64,000 nt of DNA from Sporosarcina aquimarina (GTDB taxonomy: Bacteria > Bacillota > Bacilli > Bacillales_A > Planococcaceae): assembly GCF_019748715.1 (NCBI RefSeq), contig NZ_JACLBZ010000005.1:93754-157753 (forward strand). Reading direction: 5' to 3'. Position numbers and translations under genes: made by a program. The notes beneath the pieces were generated by a model. It worked only from the letters and a program-made list of their open reading frames with translations. It was not told where the DNA came from and did no database searches. This document shows, piece after piece, positions 52,163 through 59,470 of the stretch (position 1 is the first letter of the stretch; every line of letters starts with the position of its first letter).

Positions 52163-52849
52163 TTAATTTACATCTTTTATGGTTAATTCCTGTTCTGGTG
52201 TAAAACTAACGTAACAATTATAAGTTTTTTCACCATTGATGACGCTAATATACCCTACCTCAGCTAAAGAATAATCGATGGATTTACTATTCAATTGCTT
52301 CTGTATTTTCTTGCTCTGTTGTAGCATTTGTTCTTTCGTCAAATCGCCTTTTTCAATTTCCAACATGATAAGAATCGGCTTGGGTGTTTTCAACTTCGGC
52401 GTCCATTCCATAACAGCTTTGTCGTATACTTCTACATCCGTGTCTACCGAATCGATTTGCGGAACTTTTTTCCGGAGGAGCGTTAGAAGATACTTCTCTG
52501 CCTCTGCGCTTAGCTTTTCGGATGCCTCTTTGTCTATGTTGGATTCATGGATCGTATCACTAAAAACTTCATACGGTTCGAAAGCAGAGACATAGAACGT
52601 ATAAGTGGTTTCAACTCCTGCTGTTTCCTTTTCCACTACTTTAAAACGATAAGTACCATCAGTCCATCCATACCCTACGGACCGCTTGATTTCGTAGTCC
52701 AAGTCCGGATAAGTTTGTTCTAAAAACTTTTCCAGACTCTCCTTTGCCTTGTGTTTGTCAATTGTATTTCCGCTGAATTGCATGTAAGCGAACACTATGA
52801 CCGCAATTAATGTAATTGCAATTACACTGTATATTATTTTCTTTTTCAT
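52163..52849 (-). CDS. YfjL-like membrane-anchored protein
   Basis: A 228-residue protein with one N-terminal helix (IIYSVIAITLIAVIVFAYMQF) and an extracellular alpha/beta domain with SVGYGWTDGTYRFKVV, TYTFYVSAFEP and EVGYISVINGEKTYNCYVSF. Similar in layout to YfjL-type proteins of Bacillus. It is the third gene of the sigma/anti-sigma operon (two bases after the anti-sigma stop), so it may be a target or a co-factor. Function unknown. Confidence 0.65.
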   Translation of the reverse strand: MKKKIIYSVIAITLIAVIVFAYMQFSGNTIDKHKAKESLEKFLEQTYPDLDYEIKRSVGYGWTDGTYRFKVVEKETAGVETTYTFYVSAFEPYEVFSDTIHESNIDKEASEKLSAEAEKYLLTLLRKKVPQIDSVDTDVEVYDKAVMEWTPKLKTPKPILIMLEIEKGDLTKEQMLQQSKKIQKQLNSKSIDYSLAEVGYISVINGEKTYNCYVSFTPEQELTIKDVN

Positions 52850-52851
52850 AA

Positions 52852-53397
52852 TTAAATTTCCTCTCTTGTTTTAAGAATGCTAAAGCCGATAATGATTCCG
52901 ATAAAAGTAAATAGCAGGTGGACAATTAAGCTGGTCAGTGCTATTTGAAGAGCTTCCGAAAAACTTTCAGCATAAAATTCGCCGAACCAATCCGTCATAT
53001 ATAACAAGCAATTCCATATGAAATTCGGTACCCCCGCAAGCAGGACCGTAATGAGGACCGATCGGTAAAACAGAAACGATACCGCACCCAAAGTGGTATA
53101 GGTTAGGATAAAGCCACTATTATTCATAATGGCCGTGCTCATCGCCAATATAAAGGCAATTGCTACAAAGAAAATCTGTATTGTCGTCAATTTCACGGTT
53201 ATATTCCGAATCATTTTTTTAGAAGCACCGCCGGGATTTACTTCCGCAGGCAGGGGAATTTGTGATTGCTCTGCGATATGGCGGCATTCTTGGCAACTTT
53301 TCAAATGCTCCTCGATAAATTGTTTTGTCTCCGCTTGCAATAATTCTTCTTCGTGTAACGGCAAAAGGTCTTGCACAATTGTACATTCTTTGTTCAT
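52852..53397 (-). CDS. Zinc-finger anti-sigma factor with membrane domain
   Basis: A 181-residue anti-sigma factor. The N-terminal ZAS/zf-HC2 motif is seen as CTIVQDLLPLHEEELL then EEHLKSCQECRHIAE (His-x3-Cys-x2-Cys). Three or four membrane helices follow (from VKLTTIQIFFVAIAFILAM on). It overlaps the sigma gene stop by four bases (ATGA), so expression is coupled. It should hold the sigma factor at the membrane. Confidence 0.85.
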   Translation of the reverse strand: MNKECTIVQDLLPLHEEELLQAETKQFIEEHLKSCQECRHIAEQSQIPLPAEVNPGGASKKMIRNITVKLTTIQIFFVAIAFILAMSTAIMNNSGFILTYTTLGAVSFLFYRSVLITVLLAGVPNFIWNCLLYMTDWFGEFYAESFSEALQIALTSLIVHLLFTFIGIIIGFSILKTREEI

Positions 53398-53888
53398 AAA
53401 GTCACCTCCATTAATTTTTGGATCTTTAATTTCAACCGATGAAAAGTCACACGTGTATAGTTCTCTGATTTGCCGACCAAGACGCTAATTTCTGCAAAAC
53501 TCAGTTCTCCGTAAATGCGCAGCAATATGATTTCCCTTGAGGCGTCATCCAGTTTCGAGATATGATGTAAGAGTATTTTTGTGTCTTCATTAATTTCTGC
53601 CAACTCTTCCAGTGAATGAACTTCAATCTCTGGAAGAGTTGCAAGTTTTTGCATTAAGCTTTGCTGATACTTGTTTTTTCGGTAATACTTTTTTAATAAA
53701 TTAATCGCAATCGAGAACACCCAAGTCGACAAGGTGGAATGTCCATTATAAGAGACAATATTTTTACATGATTCATAAAAGGTATCGTGGCAAAGATCTT
53801 CAGCAGTCATCCGATTTCCTGTTTTGGAATAAAAAAACGCATAGATTTTCGGATGGATCTCTTCATATTCTTCCTCTAGCTTATTCAT
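53394..53888 (-). CDS. ECF sigma factor of the ZAS-linked pair
   Basis: A group 4 sigma factor of 164 residues from the preferred start (MNKLEEEYEEIHPKIYAFFY). Region 2: AFFYSKTGNRMTAEDLCHDTFYESC. Region 4: SKLDDASREIILLRIYGELSFAEISVLVGKSENYTRVTFHRLKL. A longer reading from ATG 53915 is possible, but a candidate promoter would start transcription about there, and GTGAGGG precedes 53888. First gene of a sigma/anti-sigma/YfjL-like operon. Confidence 0.85.
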   Translation of the reverse strand: MNKLEEEYEEIHPKIYAFFYSKTGNRMTAEDLCHDTFYESCKNIVSYNGHSTLSTWVFSIAINLLKKYYRKNKYQQSLMQKLATLPEIEVHSLEELAEINEDTKILLHHISKLDDASREIILLRIYGELSFAEISVLVGKSENYTRVTFHRLKLKIQKLMEVTL

Positions 53889-53920
53889 AACTGCCCTCAC
53901 TTTCTTGTTGTTCATAGTAT

Positions 53921-53948
53921 TAATACCTCAACCAACTATTTCGTTACA
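53921..53948 (-). promoter_or_regulatory. Candidate ECF-type autoregulatory promoter
   Basis: On the minus strand TGTAAC, 16 bases, then GTATTA. The -35 matches ECF (AAC) promoters; the -10 is only fair and the spacing may be off by one. Confidence 0.4.
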
Positions 53949-54272
53949 AATTTTTTTAAATTTATCTTTTATCTATCATTCCATAGACTTCTCTTAACTG
54001 GCGTTTTAAAGGTTTGGGGACACAGAAAACCCATCACAAACAATCAGGCGCAATTCTTGAAGAAGGATTTGCGCCCTTTCAACAATTGGGCCATTTTGTG
54101 ATCTGGGTTAAATTATTGTAGGGTGGTTATTCACAAAGGTAGGGGACGATTTCTTTTATAAGAAGTCGGCTTTTTTAATTTCACGCAATATTTATCTTGC
54201 ATTTCAGCAAAAATTAATGTAAGGTAAACTTAACAGAATGTTAGATATATATTTCATTATGTAGGTGAGCAT
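53949..54272. other. Divergent intergenic region with repeat block
   Basis: Holds a 40-base element (54041-54080) with GGCGCAA/TTGCGCC arms. Its first 25 bases recur imperfectly after the XRE/membrane pair. The remainder should hold the two divergent promoters. Confidence 0.5.
54041..54080 (+). repeat. Left flank repeat of the XRE cassette
   Basis: CAATCAGGCGCAATTCTTGA followed by AGAAGGATTTGCGCCC; forms a hairpin. Its first 25 bases match 54949-54973 at 20 positions in the same orientation. Confidence 0.55.
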
Positions 54273-54467
54273 ATGGTAAGTAAAATGAAATTGGCAAGAG
54301 TAGAAACAGGTTTAACCCAGGCGCAACTTGCGAAACAAGTAAATGCAACAAGGCAAACAATTGGATTGATTGAAAAAGGAGAGTACAATCCCAGTTTGAA
54401 CTTGTGTATCGCAATTTCCAAAGCATTAAATAAAACATTAGATGATTTATTTTGGGAAGGTGATTAA
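54273..54467 (+). CDS. XRE-family HTH regulator
   Basis: A 64-residue protein that is a bare HTH_3 domain: MKLARVETGLTQAQLAKQVNATRQTIGLIEKGEYNPSLNLCIAISKALN, then the typical tail TLDDLFWEGD. RBS TAGGTGAG. The membrane protein gene starts at the base after its stop codon, so the two are coupled. Small YozG-like XRE regulators are often paired with a membrane protein that they control. Confidence 0.92.
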   Translation: MVSKMKLARVETGLTQAQLAKQVNATRQTIGLIEKGEYNPSLNLCIAISKALNKTLDDLFWEGD

Positions 54468-54947
54468 GTGATACTTTCATTTTTAAATGTATTTTTACCA
54501 GAAGATGAATACAAACGATTAAGGGTTTTATATTTTATGGCCGAAGCAGCATTCCTAATGGGTGGGCTATTGATGTTGGGATCTGCTTTAAACAATTACT
54601 GGTTAAAGTGGAATTTGGACTCAACAGAAGTAACTTTTATTCTTATGATGTTTCCAATGCTTATGGTAGGATATACGTATTTTCGTTATATATTTTCAGG
54701 AATAGAACATACAGAAGTATCGAACAAGCGAGGCTATAAGGAGGAACGTCGTGTTGCTGGCAAGCGTGCTTTGTTAGTCGGTGTTCTATTTTTCATTATT
54801 TTCGTAATCGTTAAAGGGATTCCAACTAACTACTATGAAAGAATAGACATGATTGCTCTTCCAATAGTTTTCACTCTTTTATATTTCCTTTTCGATTTGG
54901 TTTCTTTAAAGCGTTCTGCTAAGAAAAATAATGAATTAGAGGATTAA
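54468..54947 (+). CDS. Membrane protein paired with XRE regulator
   Basis: A 159-residue protein with four predicted helices (MAEAAFLMGGLLMLGSAL, VTFILMMFPMLMVGYTYF, ALLVGVLFFIIFVIVKG and MIALPIVFTLLYFLFDLV) and a cytosolic loop EHTEVSNKRGYKEERR. It starts at GTG directly after the regulator's TAA. Resembles the DUF3278-type partners of small XRE proteins; I am not sure of the family. Role unknown. Confidence 0.7.
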   Translation: MILSFLNVFLPEDEYKRLRVLYFMAEAAFLMGGLLMLGSALNNYWLKWNLDSTEVTFILMMFPMLMVGYTYFRYIFSGIEHTEVSNKRGYKEERRVAGKRALLVGVLFFIIFVIVKGIPTNYYERIDMIALPIVFTLLYFLFDLVSLKRSAKKNNELED

Positions 54948-54948
54948 G

Positions 54949-54973
54949 CAATCGGGCGCGATTGTAGAACAAG
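54949..54973 (+). repeat. Right flank repeat of the XRE cassette
   Basis: Imperfect direct copy (20 of 25) of 54041-54065, without the second hairpin arm. Confidence 0.5.
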
Positions 54974-54980
54974 ATAGTTA

Positions 54981-55018
54981 AAATAGCCTTGTTAAATAAT
55001 TTAACGAGGCTATTTTTC
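54981..55018 (+). terminator. Terminator of the XRE operon
   Basis: AATAGCCT-GTTAAA / TTTAAC-AGGCTATT stem followed by TTT. Confidence 0.82.
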
Positions 55019-55108
55019 AACTCATTACTCATCTACTTGAACTGATCAAATTGATTAGTTACCCATCGCTCTTGGTTTTCTATAACGGATTTTTCAACTG
55101 CAATTAAC

Positions 55109-55288
55109 CTATTCACCAATTCCTCTTTCTAATATGCACTTTAAATAAGATGTTGCAAAACTCTTATCAACTCGCCCTAAACAATCTTGGTCATAATCTG
55201 TCAAAGGCAGAAAGGGCTGGTCATCTTTAAATACTAATAGCGGATATTTACTTTCAACATGTTTCGGACAATACTCATACCAATACAA
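55109..55288 (-). pseudogene. Possible relic of an integrase/recombinase N-terminus
   Basis: Open for 60 codons from TTG: YWYEYCPKHVESKYPLLVFK, DDQPFLPLTDY, then FATSYLKCILERGIGE and stop. The PLLVF-x-PFLPLTDY pattern recalls the SAM-like N-terminus of tyrosine recombinases. No RBS and no catalytic part. Could also be unrelated noise. Confidence 0.35.
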
Positions 55289-55394
55289 TTATTAACCCCT
55301 ACAATATAGAACGTTGGTTCTAATCTAATGCTTTTCTTCGTAAGTGTAAAATGTTTAACCTTTTAATAAAACTATACGGAAATGTTAGCCAAAA

Positions 55395-55442
55395 TAAAAA
55401 TGCGTATTACTAAAATTTACTTTTAGTAATACGCATTTTTAT
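55395..55442. terminator. Orphan strong bidirectional terminator
   Basis: AAAAATGCGTATTACTAAAA and its perfect complement around a five-base loop. No intact gene ends at it, which suggests a deleted gene. Confidence 0.7.
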
Positions 55443-55529
55443 AATGTGTGTAACATTATAAACAAGCCATGATGAGATAAGTCACCATATACCATTACTT
55501 ATCTTTAATATTACAGAGTACCCTTCCAT

Positions 55530-55805
55530 TCTTCCTTCCCCCGCCGTACAAAAAATACTTCCTGAAACCATGACAACGCCTGCTTGTTTTTTTGCTTCAA
55601 AAAGAATTGTTTGTCGCTTATCGCCAATGGATAATTTACCCAGAAAAACATGCCGCCAGCAGTCGGCGTAGTTTCTTAGCCAAATTTCACGAGGCCTCCA
55701 TTAAAGTAGGATTTTTTTGGAAAGCACAGCGCATAGATAATTGATGCATTCTTCTCCGTAATCGAGTGCAATGACCGGCGCTTCTTGAACCAGGCGAATA
55801 TTTCG
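55530..55805 (-). pseudogene. Decayed partial copy of the aminotransferase gene
   Basis: Aligns base by base with about 57100-57375, inside the intact aminotransferase gene. Examples are CTTCCCCCGCCGTAC versus CTTCCCCCGCCGTGC, AAAAATACTTCCTG in both, ATGCCGCCAGCAGTCGGCGTAGT versus the equivalent ATACCGCCGGCAGATGGAGTAGT, and GTCGAGTGC/ATCGAGTGC. It carries indels and stops and encodes nothing. It corresponds to the C-terminal third of the enzyme. Confidence 0.85.
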
Positions 55806-55930
55806 CGCCGTGCCTGCACATCAAACAAACACGAATATTAATACTTTTATGGTTGTTTAAACTATCATGAAGTTTGAACAAACATAATAGTTACCTGCAA
55901 CTGATTAACTGAAATAACAATCCGTTTAAT

Positions 55931-55949
55931 TGAGAATCATTATCACTTA
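55931..55949. promoter_or_regulatory. Fur box upstream of the flavin reductase
   Basis: TGAGAATCATTATCACTTA. The first 15 bases match the 7-1-7 Fur consensus TGATAATNATTATCA at all but one specified position. It lies about 50 bases before the start, so repression by Fur under iron sufficiency is expected. Confidence 0.8.
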
Positions 55950-55999
55950 TGGTATATTGGATGTTAACAACATATATAATTGAATAAGGAGACTATCTA

Positions 56000-56725
56000 A
56001 TGCAAATATACTGGACTAAAATAAACCGGATCATTGAAGAAACGCCTGAGGTTAAAACGTACTTGCTCGACTGCCCGGAAGGCTTTACATGGGAAGAAGG
56101 TTCCCACACCCACTTCGCATTGGAAGGTTTTAATGCCGGAGATAAACCAAACCGCAGCCTGATTCGACACATGTCAATCTCTACTTTACCGAACGAAAAT
56201 TCAATCGGTATCACCACACGCATCAGAGAAAAGTGCTCTGAGTTTAAAATGACTTTAAGAAATCTTGGAGTCGGTGATGAGGTTGCAATATTTAAAACAC
56301 ATTCGAATGTACCGCTTAAAAGAGAAGACAAAAATGTTTACCTGCTGTCATCAGGTGTTGGACTGGCAACTTTCAGACCGCTTGTACTTGAGTATTTCAA
56401 TAGTGCTCAACACGTCAATCTAATGCATTCCTTGAACATCGATTCATCAAAAGATTTCTTATTCACTACTATTTTTGAATCTGCACCTGACAAGAAGTTC
56501 ACATCACAGTTCGTCGATAATCGTAAAGACTACTATGAAGAAGTGAAAAATCTTGCCGCCGACAAGGATGGACTCTTCTATGTAGTCGGCAGCGATGAAT
56601 TCCTCTTGCAGAACATCGAAGTACTGCGTGAACAAGGCATCAAGCCGGAACAGATTATGCTCGACAAGCGTGAACAACAACTGCCCGATTTTTTATCATT
56701 TGATTTGCCAATTAAAGCGAGATAA
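56000..56725 (+). CDS. Fur-regulated ferredoxin-reductase-fold oxidoreductase
   Basis: A 241-residue protein of the ferredoxin:NADP reductase fold. The N-terminal flavin-binding barrel contains HMSISTLPNENSIGITTRI (in place of RxYS/T) and GVGDEVAIFKTHSNV. The NAD(P)-binding half contains NVYLLSSGVGLATFRPLVLEY and LFYVVGSDEFLLQNIEVLREQGIKPEQI. No 2Fe-2S domain. With a Fur box in front, a role as siderophore-iron or heme-iron reductase is the best inference. RBS AAGGAGA. Confidence 0.82.
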   Translation: MQIYWTKINRIIEETPEVKTYLLDCPEGFTWEEGSHTHFALEGFNAGDKPNRSLIRHMSISTLPNENSIGITTRIREKCSEFKMTLRNLGVGDEVAIFKTHSNVPLKREDKNVYLLSSGVGLATFRPLVLEYFNSAQHVNLMHSLNIDSSKDFLFTTIFESAPDKKFTSQFVDNRKDYYEEVKNLAADKDGLFYVVGSDEFLLQNIEVLREQGIKPEQIMLDKREQQLPDFLSFDLPIKAR

Positions 56726-56881
56726 ACATATTCTCGGTAAGTACTAAATAGATGTACCATTAACGGGCAACACTTTTGATAAAGGATTTTAGGAAAGGTT
56801 GCTGCTTCTCTTAGGCAGAAGCATTATCGGTTGACACTGGATTTCAGGACACGTATCTGCTGGTGAATAAATTAAAGTTTG

Positions 56882-56914
56882 AAAACGCCTTTCCTAGTCG
56901 GATTGGCGTTTTTC
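56882..56914. terminator. Weak terminator between reductase and aminotransferase
   Basis: AAACGCC ... GGCGTTT with a long loop, followed by TTCG; A/T-runs on both sides. Convergent genes. Confidence 0.5.
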
Positions 56915-57000
56915 GTTTATGAATAATGTCTTCTATAAATAAATCCTCATAGTTATGCCTAGAGATAACTAAGGCTAGTTCTCCGTTTGTAACGTGGTAT

Positions 57001-58185
57001 TTAATCTACTTTTACGCTTTCAACAGTCACCATTTTCGCGAGCTGTTCAATTGCCTGCTCAATCAATTCCACTTTCTGCACTAGCGCAATTCGTACATAG
57101 CCTTCCCCCGCCGTGCCAAAAATACTTCCTGGCACCATGACGACTCCTGCTTGTTTGATGGCTTCGAAAACGAATTGCTTATCATCCATTTCAAACGGGT
57201 ATTTCGCCCAGACGAACATACCGCCGGCAGATGGAGTAGTTTCCCAGCCGAGTTTCGCAAGGCCTTCCATTAAGGTGTGATGGCGTTTGGAGAATTCCGC
57301 GCGCAAACGATCGGTGATTTCTTCGCCGTGGTCGAGTGCGACGGCCGCGGCTTCTTGGATCGGTCCAAACGTACCATAGTCGAGATTCGACTTCAGTTCT
57401 CGTAGGACTTTAATCATCTCTGCATTCCCGATGAAATATGCAATCCGTGCACCTGCCAGACTGAAGCTTTTCGATAGAGAGTTGATTTCCATTCCTACTT
57501 CTTTTGCGCCTGGTGTAGTCAGGAAGCTTGCAGGCCGTTCACCCGTGAAATAGTATTCCGAATACGCTGCATCATGCAAGACGATAATTTCATGTTTCTT
57601 CGCGAACGCTACGACTTCTTTGAAGAACTCTTCACTCGGCATTGCGGGTACCGGATTACCTGGTAAGTTCAGGATGAGGAGTTTTGCTTTTTTCGCGACT
57701 TCTTCCGGGATTTCATTCAAATCAGGCAAGAAGTCGTTTTCTGCTAGTAACGGCATGTAATAGGGCACGGCCCCCGCTAATTTGATGCCTGCGTCATAGG
57801 CAACGTACGCAGGGTTCGTTGTCAAGACATAGTCCCCTTCATCACAAAATGCAAGCGGCAGATGAACGAGACCTTCCTGTGAGCCCATTGTCTGCAGTAT
57901 TTCTGTTTCAGGATCGATAAGGACTCCCGTTCTTCGTTTATAGTAATTTGCGACAGCTTCATGGAATCTCTTTGTTCCTCCAAGTGTATAGCCGTACGAC
58001 GATACCAAGGCGCTCTGCTCGGACAGCGCTCGGCGTACGCGCTCGTCCGGTGGAAGGTCAGGACTGCCTAGGCTCAGATCGATGACATTCTCTCCCGTCG
58101 CTTTCTTCGCTGCCGCCGCTGCCTTCAGTTCACCGAAAATCGTAGGCGGGAAAATCGACATTTTTTTGGAAGTTTTAAAATTCAT
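57001..58185 (-). CDS. PLP-dependent aminotransferase, class I/II
   Basis: A 394-residue fold-type I aminotransferase. Motifs: VIDLSLGSPDLPPDERV near the N-terminus, GSQEGLVHLPLAF, NPGNP-equivalent LNLPGNPVPAMP, HDAAYSEYYF (Asp for pyridine N, Tyr), the PLP lysine in NSLSKSFSLAGARIAYF and VRIALV for the substrate-binding Arg. Similar to aminotransferases called LL-diaminopimelate or aspartate/alanine aminotransferase in Bacillota; substrate not settled. A decayed partial copy lies 1.2 kb away. RBS AAGGAG. Confidence 0.88.
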   Translation of the reverse strand: MNFKTSKKMSIFPPTIFGELKAAAAAKKATGENVIDLSLGSPDLPPDERVRRALSEQSALVSSYGYTLGGTKRFHEAVANYYKRRTGVLIDPETEILQTMGSQEGLVHLPLAFCDEGDYVLTTNPAYVAYDAGIKLAGAVPYYMPLLAENDFLPDLNEIPEEVAKKAKLLILNLPGNPVPAMPSEEFFKEVVAFAKKHEIIVLHDAAYSEYYFTGERPASFLTTPGAKEVGMEINSLSKSFSLAGARIAYFIGNAEMIKVLRELKSNLDYGTFGPIQEAAAVALDHGEEITDRLRAEFSKRHHTLMEGLAKLGWETTPSAGGMFVWAKYPFEMDDKQFVFEAIKQAGVVMVPGSIFGTAGEGYVRIALVQKVELIEQAIEQLAKMVTVESVKVD

Positions 58186-58279
58186 AAAGACGCACTCCTT
58201 AGCTGTTATAGAATAGTTGATTTCCTCATTGTACCATGCAGAGTTGTTGCTTGGAAAAATTTTATTGCCAGTACGGCAT

Positions 58280-58304
58280 GTTTGTCCGATTACAATTCGG
58301 GAAT
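58280..58304 (+). promoter_or_regulatory. SigB-type promoter of the SDR gene
   Basis: GTTTGT, 13-base spacer, GGGAAT. This fits the general-stress SigB consensus GTTTAA-N13-15-GGGWAT with two changes in the -35. It lies about 37 bases before the start codon. Confidence 0.65.
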
Positions 58305-58341
58305 ACTACTGGTAGTGAAATTCTATTGAGGAGGATGCAAT

Positions 58342-59223
58342 ATGGCGAAAGATAAATACGAAAAAATAGACGAACAAGTACCTGGACAGACCCAATCCGA
58401 GCAGCCTGGTGTAGAAGAAGAGATGCACCCTGCTCCGATTTATGATGATCCGAACTTCAAAGGTGCCGATAAATTGAAAGGAAAAACGGCCCTGGTCACT
58501 GGCGGGGATAGCGGGATCGGACGTGCCGTGGCAGTTGCATTCGCAAAAGAAGGTGCGGACGTGGCAATTGCCTACTTAGCCGATCAGGAAGATGAGGATG
58601 CGGATAAAACCGTCGAATTGATTGAGCACTATGGAGGTAAGGCGAAGAAATATCAGATTGACATAAGCAAAGAAGAGAATTGCCAGCAGCTGATTCAGCA
58701 AGTTATCAAGGACTTCGGCAAATTGAATGTCTTGGTCAACAATGCAGGAAAACAGTTTCCTCAAAACTCCATTGAAGACATTTCGAGTGATCAGCTGAAA
58801 GAGACATTCGAAACGAATTTCTTCGGTCTGTTTTATCTATCAAAAATCGCGGTCGGGCATATGGAGAAAGGCGATTGCATCATCAATACATCTTCAATCA
58901 CAGCTTATAATGGATCGCCTGGTTTGATCGATTACTCCGCAACAAAAGGTGCCATTACAAGCTTTACGCGTTCATTGGCACTCAGCTTGTCAGAGCAAGG
59001 TATTCGAGTCAACGCCGTGGCACCCGGGCCGATTTGGACGCCGCTCATCCCGGCGACGTTCGATGCGAAGAAAGTGGCGGAACACGGAGCGGACACGCCT
59101 ATGAAACGACGCGGTCAGCCCGCTGAAAATGCGCCCGCCTATGTATTTTTGGCATCGCAGGATTCCAGCTATATGACCGGCCAGACGATTCATGTTGATG
59201 GTGGAGATTTTGTTGGTTCTTAA
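58342..59223 (+). CDS. SDR oxidoreductase, general-stress type
   Basis: A 293-residue short-chain dehydrogenase like YhdF/YdaD/YhxC. The N-terminal 45-residue acidic Gln/Glu/Pro-rich extension is typical of these stress dehydrogenases. Rossmann motif ALVTGGDSGIGRAVA, then NVLVNNAGKQ, catalytic Ser in INTSSITAYNG, and Tyr-x3-Lys in IDYSATKGAITSFTRSLA. RBS GAGGAGG. The SigB-like promoter supports a stress role; substrate unknown. Confidence 0.92.
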   Translation: MAKDKYEKIDEQVPGQTQSEQPGVEEEMHPAPIYDDPNFKGADKLKGKTALVTGGDSGIGRAVAVAFAKEGADVAIAYLADQEDEDADKTVELIEHYGGKAKKYQIDISKEENCQQLIQQVIKDFGKLNVLVNNAGKQFPQNSIEDISSDQLKETFETNFFGLFYLSKIAVGHMEKGDCIINTSSITAYNGSPGLIDYSATKGAITSFTRSLALSLSEQGIRVNAVAPGPIWTPLIPATFDAKKVAEHGADTPMKRRGQPAENAPAYVFLASQDSSYMTGQTIHVDGGDFVGS

Positions 59224-59272
59224 TGGCTTTTGGTGCAGTTCATTCAAGGTATCTGGAAATGAAATAGTACTT

Positions 59273-59398
59273 TATGAGCTCATTTGAGGCTGTTATGAGC
59301 GAGCGGAGTATCTGTATGATCGAGATCCATGCTAGTATGATCGCACTGAAGTAGAATATGAGCGCATCTAGTGGTTTTATGAGCGCGGACTGCACAAA
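59273..59398 (+). repeat. 21-nt periodic array, TATGAGCG type
   Basis: Units begin at 59273, 59294, 59315, 59336, 59357 and 59378, exactly 21 bases apart, each with TATGAGC or TATGATCG then about 12 non-conserved bases. A degenerate seventh (TATAGTA) starts at 59399. It lies between the convergent SDR and acyl-CoA dehydrogenase genes. Confidence 0.9.
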
Positions 59399-59417
59399 TA
59401 TAGTAATAGCATGAACA

Positions 59418-59467
59418 GGGACTGCCCGGAAAGTCTTTTCCCCATGACTTTCCGGGCAGCCTTTTTG
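59418..59467 (+). terminator. Terminator between SDR and acyl-CoA dehydrogenase
   Basis: GACTGCCCGGAAAGTC and complement around a ten-base loop, followed by TTTTT on the plus strand. It lies after the 21-nt array, so the array would be transcribed with the SDR gene. Confidence 0.85.
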
Positions 59468-59470
59468 CTA

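Larger units (their letters stand above)
55019..55998. other. Relic DNA region
   Basis: Holds a 59-codon frame of possible integrase origin (55109-55288), an orphan strong terminator (55395-55442) and a decayed aminotransferase fragment (about 55530-55805). The Fur-box promoter region of the reductase lies at its right end. Confidence 0.6.

Noticed and set aside
55687..55881. 64-codon minus-strand frame
   Set aside because: Overlaps the decayed aminotransferase copy in a different frame; spurious.
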